Source: Desulfobulbaceae bacterium UBA5173 (lineage in GTDB: Bacteria > Desulfobacterota > Desulfobulbia > Desulfobulbales > Desulfobulbaceae). From it: DNA of 17,193 bases. The stretch lies in NCBI GenBank assembly GCA_002413355.1, contig DHWV01000094.1:1-17193 (forward strand), given 5' to 3'. Positions within the stretch are counted from its first letter, which is position 1; every line of letters starts with the position of its first letter. The notes beneath the pieces are model-generated. The model was given only the letters and a program-made list of their open reading frames with translations. It was not told the origin of the DNA and searched no databases. The translations under genes and the position numbers were made by a program. Positions 13,306 through 17,193 of this stretch are shown one piece after another.

Positions 13306-13773
13306 ATGAAGAAACAATTTTCTGTATCCATCACTACCTTGTTACTGACTACCCTTGCCTCTACTTCCGCTTTTGCCAAATTCCCGCTGCCTGATTCCGT
13401 CTATACGGTAAGTCAGCTCAACGAGGCGAAGACAAAAGCGAAAAGCAGTGGCAAACCGCTCGCCTTTGTCGGCACAGATAAGGCGAGTCAATGCGCTTTG
13501 ACCACAGCGGCCAGCGAAGATATTTTTGAGGCGTTGAAAGATCAGAGCGTGATTGTTTATGTTGAGCAGGGTGATGTCGATAACCTGCCAAAAATAGCAG
13601 GCAATGCGTTGAATTCTGAAGAAGCTGGGCAGCATATTCCTAAAACAGTGGTCGTCAGCTCCGACATGGGCAAAGTGATTGACATTCTGCCTGATGTGAA
13701 ACAGGATAAACGGGCGGAGCGGATCAAGGTAACACTGGCGAAGATTGCCAATTACATGCAGGAACATCAATAA
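13306..13773 (+). CDS. Periplasmic thioredoxin-fold protein lacking CXXC
   Basis: 155 residues with a Sec signal peptide (1-24, ending AFA before K25). The mature part has the order of a thioredoxin fold: a strand with KPLAFVGTD (50-58), then helix-start residues SQCALT (61-66) where thioredoxins have WCxxC, then a strand VIVYVEQGD. IPKTVVVSSDMGKVID (111-126) lines up with the cis-proline segment IPTLILFKNGQVLG of the trxA product. C63 is its only cysteine in the mature form. A dithiol oxidoreductase is therefore ruled out. A monothiol or binding role is possible. It starts 17 bases after the endonuclease gene and ends 50 bases before trxA. It could be co-transcribed with trxA, and fold and location agree. 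Confidence 0.72.
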   Translation: MKKQFSVSITTLLLTTLASTSAFAKFPLPDSVYTVSQLNEAKTKAKSSGKPLAFVGTDKASQCALTTAASEDIFEALKDQSVIVYVEQGDVDNLPKIAGNALNSEEAGQHIPKTVVVSSDMGKVIDILPDVKQDKRAERIKVTLAKIANYMQEHQ

Positions 13774-13823
13774 CTACTTTGGTTTTAATCAACTTTCACT
13801 CTGCTGAAAAAGGAGAACTGATC

Positions 13824-14153
13824 ATGGCAAGCGATAAAGTCATCAACGTGACAGACAGCGCATTTGAAAGTACGGTCATCAGCGGCGGGCTGCCCTGTTT
13901 GGTTGATTTTTGGGCACCGTGGTGTGGCCCCTGCAAGGCCATCGGCCCGGTTATTGACCAGCTGGCGGAAGAATTTGACGGCAAGGTGCAAATCGCCAAG
14001 ATGAATGTGGATGAGAACCCGGAAACACCGGGCAAGTTCAACGTCAGGGCTATCCCCACGCTGATCCTGTTCAAGAATGGACAGGTGCTGGGCCAGATCA
14101 CCGGCGCAGTGGGGAAAGGCCAGCTCGTGGCCCTGCTCAATAAGGCCGTCTGA
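13824..14153 (+). CDS. trxA: Thioredoxin
   Basis: 109 residues. The active site is W33-C34-G-P-C37 in FWAPWCGPCK, with the cis-proline P78 in AIPTLILFKNG. It is a soluble cytoplasmic dithiol reductant that feeds ribonucleotide reductase, peroxiredoxins and other targets, and is re-reduced by thioredoxin reductase, encoded next. The start is set by AAGGAG at 13810-13815, eight bases before the ATG. The upstream in-frame extension to 13779 has no such site and lacks thioredoxin character. Length and residues are fully canonical. The trxB gene follows after 67 bases that contain a stable hairpin. Confidence 0.97.
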   Translation: MASDKVINVTDSAFESTVISGGLPCLVDFWAPWCGPCKAIGPVIDQLAEEFDGKVQIAKMNVDENPETPGKFNVRAIPTLILFKNGQVLGQITGAVGKGQLVALLNKAV

Positions 14154-14172
14154 TTTTTTTGTCGGCACGTTT

Positions 14173-14197
14173 CCGGGGCGCAAGCCCTGCGCTCCGG
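14173..14197 (+). terminator. Hairpin between trxA and trxB (attenuator or partial terminator)
   Basis: CCGGGGCGCA (14173-14182) pairs with 14188-14197 through ten pairs, one of them G-U, with a five-base loop. GGCGGATTTTT follows. It probably lowers read-through into trxB and would leave trxA the more abundant message. Confidence 0.55.
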
Positions 14198-14220
14198 GGC
14201 GGATTTTTGCAGGATTTTTT

Positions 14221-15153
14221 ATGAACACGATAGAGTATCAGCTCATCATCATTGGCGGCGGCCCTGCGGGACTGACCGCTGGATTGTACGCAGCCCGTGG
14301 TCGGGTCAAAGCTCTGCTTATTGAAAAAGGCGCGACCGGCGGCCAAGTGCTGCTCACTGACTGGGTGGATAATTATCCCGGTTTCGCCGAGGGCGTGACA
14401 GGTTTTGAGTTGATGGACACGATGACAGCTCATGCCGACCGCTTCGGGTTGGAAAAAAAATTTGCAGCAGTCGAGTCAATGGACTTGCAGGGTGATGTAA
14501 AAACGCTTCATCTGGATTCTGGCGAAACGCTGACTGCTCCGGCTGTCATTCTCTGCACCGGGGCTAAACCACGCAAAATCGGCGTTCCCGGTGAGGAAGA
14601 GCTGCAAGGCAAGGGCGTTTCCTACTGCGCCACCTGCGACGGCCCTTTTTATCGCAATCAAGAAATCGCGGTGGTCGGCGGCGGCAATACCGCCATTCAG
14701 GAAGCCATTCATCTGACTAAATTTGCCAAAAAAGTGACGGTGATTCACCGCCGCGACTCGCTGCGGGCCACAGCAATTATGCAGGAAAAAGCCTTTGCCG
14801 AGCCGAAGATCAATTTTATCTGGAACGCGCAGGTCAGCGGCATTGTCGGCACTGACAGCGTCGAGGCCGTGAATATTCGCCATAACGACGGTTCAGAGTC
14901 TGTTCTGCCGGTGACTGGTATTTTTGTCCTGATCGGCGTTGCCCCGAATAACGAGATGCTGCCGCTCAACCAGCTTCAGACTGACGCAGGCGGCTTCATC
15001 ATCACGAACAGTGAGATGCGCACGAACTTGCCTGGCGTGTTCGCGGCAGGTGATATCCGCAGCAAGCTCTTCCGTCAAATCATTAACGCCGCTGGCGAAG
15101 GCGCAAATGCCGAACTGGCCGCCGAACACTACCTCAGCTCGCTGCCGGGCTGA
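14221..15153 (+). CDS. trxB: Thioredoxin reductase (NADPH)
   Basis: 310 residues from the ATG at 14221, preceded by AGGA. An upstream in-frame extension overlaps trxA in another frame and is rejected. The FAD dinucleotide fold is GGGPAG (12-17). The redox pair is C136-A-T-C139 in SYCATCDGPFY. The NADPH fold is VGGGNTA (152-158), with HRRDSLRA (176-183) reading the 2'-phosphate, so NADPH preference is expected. FAD ribityl contacts are in FAAGDIRSKLFRQIINAAGEG near the C-terminus. It reduces the TrxA dithiol in the cytoplasm. The length is that of the low-molecular-weight bacterial type. dapB follows after 51 bases, possibly on the same transcript. Confidence 0.97.
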   Translation: MNTIEYQLIIIGGGPAGLTAGLYAARGRVKALLIEKGATGGQVLLTDWVDNYPGFAEGVTGFELMDTMTAHADRFGLEKKFAAVESMDLQGDVKTLHLDSGETLTAPAVILCTGAKPRKIGVPGEEELQGKGVSYCATCDGPFYRNQEIAVVGGGNTAIQEAIHLTKFAKKVTVIHRRDSLRATAIMQEKAFAEPKINFIWNAQVSGIVGTDSVEAVNIRHNDGSESVLPVTGIFVLIGVAPNNEMLPLNQLQTDAGGFIITNSEMRTNLPGVFAAGDIRSKLFRQIINAAGEGANAELAAEHYLSSLPG

Positions 15154-15204
15154 ATACAACAAGCAAAGGCGACCTGCCGTTGCCCTTTCAACTACGAGGA
15201 AATC

Positions 15205-16017
15205 ATGACCAAGGTGATTGTAGCCGGAGCTGCCGGGCGGATGGGCCGCCGCATCTGTGAAATGGTGCGACAGCATCCTGACTTGACTCTGAGTGCAGCC
15301 TTTGAGCAGGCGGATAGTCCATTTATCGGTAAGGATATCGGCGAAGTGGTTGGTTTTGGCCCGCTTGGTGTTACTATCGCTAGCGGCTTGGAGGCGGTGA
15401 TTGAGCAGGGCGAGGTGATCATTGATTTCACCTTCCACAAGGCGACGATGGAGTTCATCAACGTTGCGGCCAGATATGGCCGGGCGATGGTGATTGGCAC
15501 CACCGGTCTGACAGCGGAGAATCTCGCTGTGCTGCGCGAAACCGCCGCCAAGCATTTCCCCTGCGTCCAGTCGCCGAACATGGCCGTGGGCGTGAACGTG
15601 CTCTTCAAGCTGGTGGAAAAAACAGCGGCCGTGCTCGGCGATGCGTACGACGTGGAGATTGTCGAGGCCCATCATCGGATGAAAAAAGATGCTCCCTCTG
15701 GCACCGCCCTCAAGCTGGGTGAAATGGCCGCCGCTGGACTGGGCCGCAATCTGGCTGAAGTCGGTGTGTATGAGCGGCACGGCATGATCGGAGCGCGGAC
15801 AGATCAGGAAATTGGCATCCAGACCGTCCGGGCCGGGGATATCGTCGGAGAGCACACCGTTTATTTTGCCGGGGCAGGCGAACGGATCGAGATCACCCAT
15901 CGTGCTCACAGCCGCGACAACTTTGCACGCGGCGCGGCCTTGGCGGCGGCGTGGGTCGCTGGCAAACCCAATGGACTGCACACAATGTTTGACGTGCTGG
16001 AGCTGGACAGCTTTTAA
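15205..16017 (+). CDS. dapB: 4-hydroxy-tetrahydrodipicolinate reductase
   Basis: 270 residues, the typical length. It reduces the DapA product to tetrahydrodipicolinate with NAD(P)H, for lysine and meso-diaminopimelate of peptidoglycan. The nucleotide-binding loop is GAAGRMG (8-14). The catalytic signature EAHHRMKKDAPSGTA (154-168) includes H156 and K160 by alignment to the E. coli H159 and K163 positions. TTG and SPNMAVGVN line the active site. GAGGA lies five bases before the ATG at 15205. The gene ends in front of a strong bidirectional terminator, so it closes the + strand group. Confidence 0.97.
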   Translation: MTKVIVAGAAGRMGRRICEMVRQHPDLTLSAAFEQADSPFIGKDIGEVVGFGPLGVTIASGLEAVIEQGEVIIDFTFHKATMEFINVAARYGRAMVIGTTGLTAENLAVLRETAAKHFPCVQSPNMAVGVNVLFKLVEKTAAVLGDAYDVEIVEAHHRMKKDAPSGTALKLGEMAAAGLGRNLAEVGVYERHGMIGARTDQEIGIQTVRAGDIVGEHTVYFAGAGERIEITHRAHSRDNFARGAALAAAWVAGKPNGLHTMFDVLELDSF

Positions 16018-16041
16018 TTTTTTTTTCACGCCAAAAACAAG

Positions 16042-16081
16042 AATGGTCACTCCTCAGCAGACGTGAGGAATGGCCATTTTT
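16042..16081. terminator. Bidirectional intrinsic terminator
   Basis: Bases 16042-16056 pair with 16064-16078 (15 positions, one G-U and one mismatch) around a seven-base loop. A T-run follows on the + strand, and an A-rich stretch before the stem (CCAAAAACAAG) gives a T-rich tail on the minus strand. It lies between the convergent dapB and lipoprotein genes and can serve both. Confidence 0.8.
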
Positions 16082-16104
16082 GTCGCTTCACGCCACGTGT
16101 CAGC

Positions 16105-16482
16105 TCATTTGACTGGCTCCCATTCTGCATCCTTTCTCCACTTCAGGTCATCTTTTTTCATCAGCTTGAACTCACATTGCGTGACCTGATCGCCGTTCAG
16201 GGTGACAATCACCATCTCCTGACTGTCCGGGTCGCTCCATCTGCCGACCAAGGGCAGGCTGCCGAGCAGGCTCTGCTGATCCTCAGAATAGAGATACTCT
16301 TCCACGCCCGGAGCGGTCGTCCGGCGGCCGTCAGGATCACCCAAATAGCGCAGCACATCCTTGCGGGTGGATTCGCCCGCCTTGATCAAGGCCGCATCTG
16401 AGGCCAGATGCCGCACCGGCTTGTAAGAGCAGCCAGCAAAAAGGGCAAGGCAGGCCAGCATCGAGATGATCATCCGCCGCAT
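16105..16482 (-). CDS. BamE/SmpA-like small lipoprotein
   Basis: 125 residues. The signal MRRMIISMLACLALFAG ends in a lipobox before C18. The mature part has A-L-I-K-A-G-E-S-T-R-K-D-V-L-R-Y-L-G-D-P (30-50), the helix-turn typical of SmpA/OmlA/BamE-like domains, where I-x-x-G-x-T/S-x-x-x-V-x-x-x-L-G-x-P is the hallmark. Beta strands follow (VEEYLYSE, MVIVTLNGDQVTQCEF). True BamE sits on the outer-membrane assembly machine, but many lipoproteins share the fold, so the exact role is open. GGAGG lies about nine bases upstream of the ATG at 16482. It is 94 bases downstream of mtnA. Confidence 0.78.
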   Translation of the reverse strand: MRRMIISMLACLALFAGCSYKPVRHLASDAALIKAGESTRKDVLRYLGDPDGRRTTAPGVEEYLYSEDQQSLLGSLPLVGRWSDPDSQEMVIVTLNGDQVTQCEFKLMKKDDLKWRKDAEWEPVK

Positions 16483-16514
16483 GACAGAAACCTCCGCTCA
16501 AGGTTGATTAAGAG

Positions 16515-16541
16515 AAAAAAGGCAGCCCGTGGTGTTCTGCC
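16515..16541 (-). terminator. Weak terminator-like hairpin after mtnA
   Basis: Read on the minus strand, GGCAG (16541-16537) pairs with CTGCC (16525-16521) around an 11-base loop, and six T residues follow (16520-16515). The short stem makes it weak. Confidence 0.35.
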
Positions 16542-16576
16542 CGTTGCTGTCATCTTACCCGCTCCGCCGTTGCTCT

Positions 16577-17193
16577 TCAATGCGCAGACGTGCTTTTGCC
16601 GAACAATTTGCCCAAGCCTGCCCGGCTGGCAGGGCAGATGCCGCGCTCGGTGATCAGTCCGCTGACAAGGCGGGCTGGAGTCACGTCAAAGGCGGGATTG
16701 GCCGCCCGCGTTTGCTCCGGGGCAATGCGCACCCGCTGCATGTGGCCGTCTTGGGTCAGACCGGAGATAAACAGCACCTCCTCTTCCGCCCGCTCCTCAA
16801 TCGGAATGGCGGAGCCGTCAGTCAGTGTCCAGTCAATAGTCGAGCTGGGCAGAGCCACGTAAAAGGGAACGCCGTTGTCCGCTGCGGCCAAGGCTTTCAA
16901 ATACGTGCCGATTTTGTTGCAGACATCGCCGTTGGCGGCGGTGCGGTCCGTGCCGACGATGCAGAGATCAACCCTGCCTTGCCGCATGAGATGTCCACCG
17001 CTGTTGTCAGCGATCAGATGATGATCGATGCCTGCGGCGGCCAGCTCCCACGCGGTAAGATGCGCGCCCTGATTGCGGGGCCGGGTTTCATCCACCCAAA
17101 CATGAACAGGAATGCCCGCCGCCTGCGCCTTGAAAATCGGGGACAACGCTGTCCCCCAATCCACAGTCGCCAGCCAGCCCGCGTTGCAGTGGG
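16577..17193 (-). CDS. mtnA: S-methyl-5-thioribose-1-phosphate isomerase, 3' part
   Basis: The frame stays open from the stop at 16577 to the window edge, so the N-terminal part is missing. About 205 residues are seen. The first are HCNAGWLATVDWGTALSP, carrying the family's catalytic cysteine. VDETRPRNQGAHLTAWEL follows, then IVGTDRTAANGDVCNKIGTY with the catalytic aspartate. PFYVALPSSTIDWTL and IPIEERAEEEV come next. The enzyme isomerises 5-methylthioribose-1-phosphate to the ribulose form in methionine salvage. It belongs to the eIF2B-like superfamily, but these motifs are specific to MtnA. The G-T-D-R variant replaces the more usual G-A-D-R. The GTG at 17164 is internal, not the start. Confidence 0.94.
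   Translation of the reverse strand, partial: HCNAGWLATVDWGTALSPIFKAQAAGIPVHVWVDETRPRNQGAHLTAWELAAAGIDHHLIADNSGGHLMRQGRVDLCIVGTDRTAANGDVCNKIGTYLKALAAADNGVPFYVALPSSTIDWTLTDGSAIPIEERAEEEVLFISGLTQDGHMQRVRIAPEQTRAANPAFDVTPARLVSGLITERGICPASRAGLGKLFGKSTSAH

Noticed and set aside
14893..16050. 385-residue minus-strand open frame across dapB and the end of trxB
   Set aside because: It lies opposite two canonical genes. It is rich in histidine, arginine and alanine, as is usual for shadows of GC-rich coding DNA.

Overview
The window looks like a chromosomal segment of a Gram-negative bacterium, most likely a deltaproteobacterium in the Desulfobulbales range. This rests on protein style (C5-pathway hemL, dapB, trxA/trxB, several lipoproteins and Sec signal peptides) and is inference only. 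Most genes are GC-rich. Three stretches are visibly more AT-rich: about 1-620, 8610-10200 and 11716-13300. Each holds accessory-type content.

Layout. 1-314 has no confident gene but is full of short inverted repeats, including an 18-bp-arm palindrome and a third copy of its arm. A small secreted protein follows on the + strand (315-623). From 708 to 11513 every gene is on the minus strand. In transcription order these are: hemL (11513-10221); an AT-rich pair of an MTA/SAH-nucleosidase-like enzyme and a four-helix membrane protein (10123-8608); a 384-base gap (8607-8224); a TPR-like lipoprotein and a membrane-anchored coiled-coil protein (8223-5701); a DUF456 membrane protein and a zinc-ribbon PD-(D/E)XK nuclease-like protein (5615-3971); and topB with an mntA-hepT toxin-antitoxin pair (3796-708). 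From 11716 to 16017 genes run on the + strand: a type II restriction-modification cassette (methyltransferase overlapping endonuclease), a periplasmic thioredoxin-fold protein without CXXC, trxA, trxB and dapB. A bidirectional hairpin terminator separates dapB from two minus-strand genes, a BamE-like lipoprotein and the 3' part of mtnA, which runs off the right edge.

How the genes fit together. trxA and trxB form the NADPH-thioredoxin reductase-thioredoxin chain, with a thioredoxin-like secreted protein just upstream. hemL makes 5-aminolevulinate and dapB acts in lysine and diaminopimelate synthesis. mtnA, and possibly the nucleosidase, belong to 5'-methylthioadenosine salvage. Defence-type genes are interleaved with this core: the R-M cassette, MntA-HepT, and possibly the zinc-ribbon nuclease and the nucleosidase/membrane-protein pair. 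That last pair is the best candidate for an undescribed system. It is a compact two-gene unit with a plant-like MTA nucleosidase whose end abuts or overlaps a 4-TM partner I do not recognise, and a 13-bp inverted repeat lies just upstream of it.
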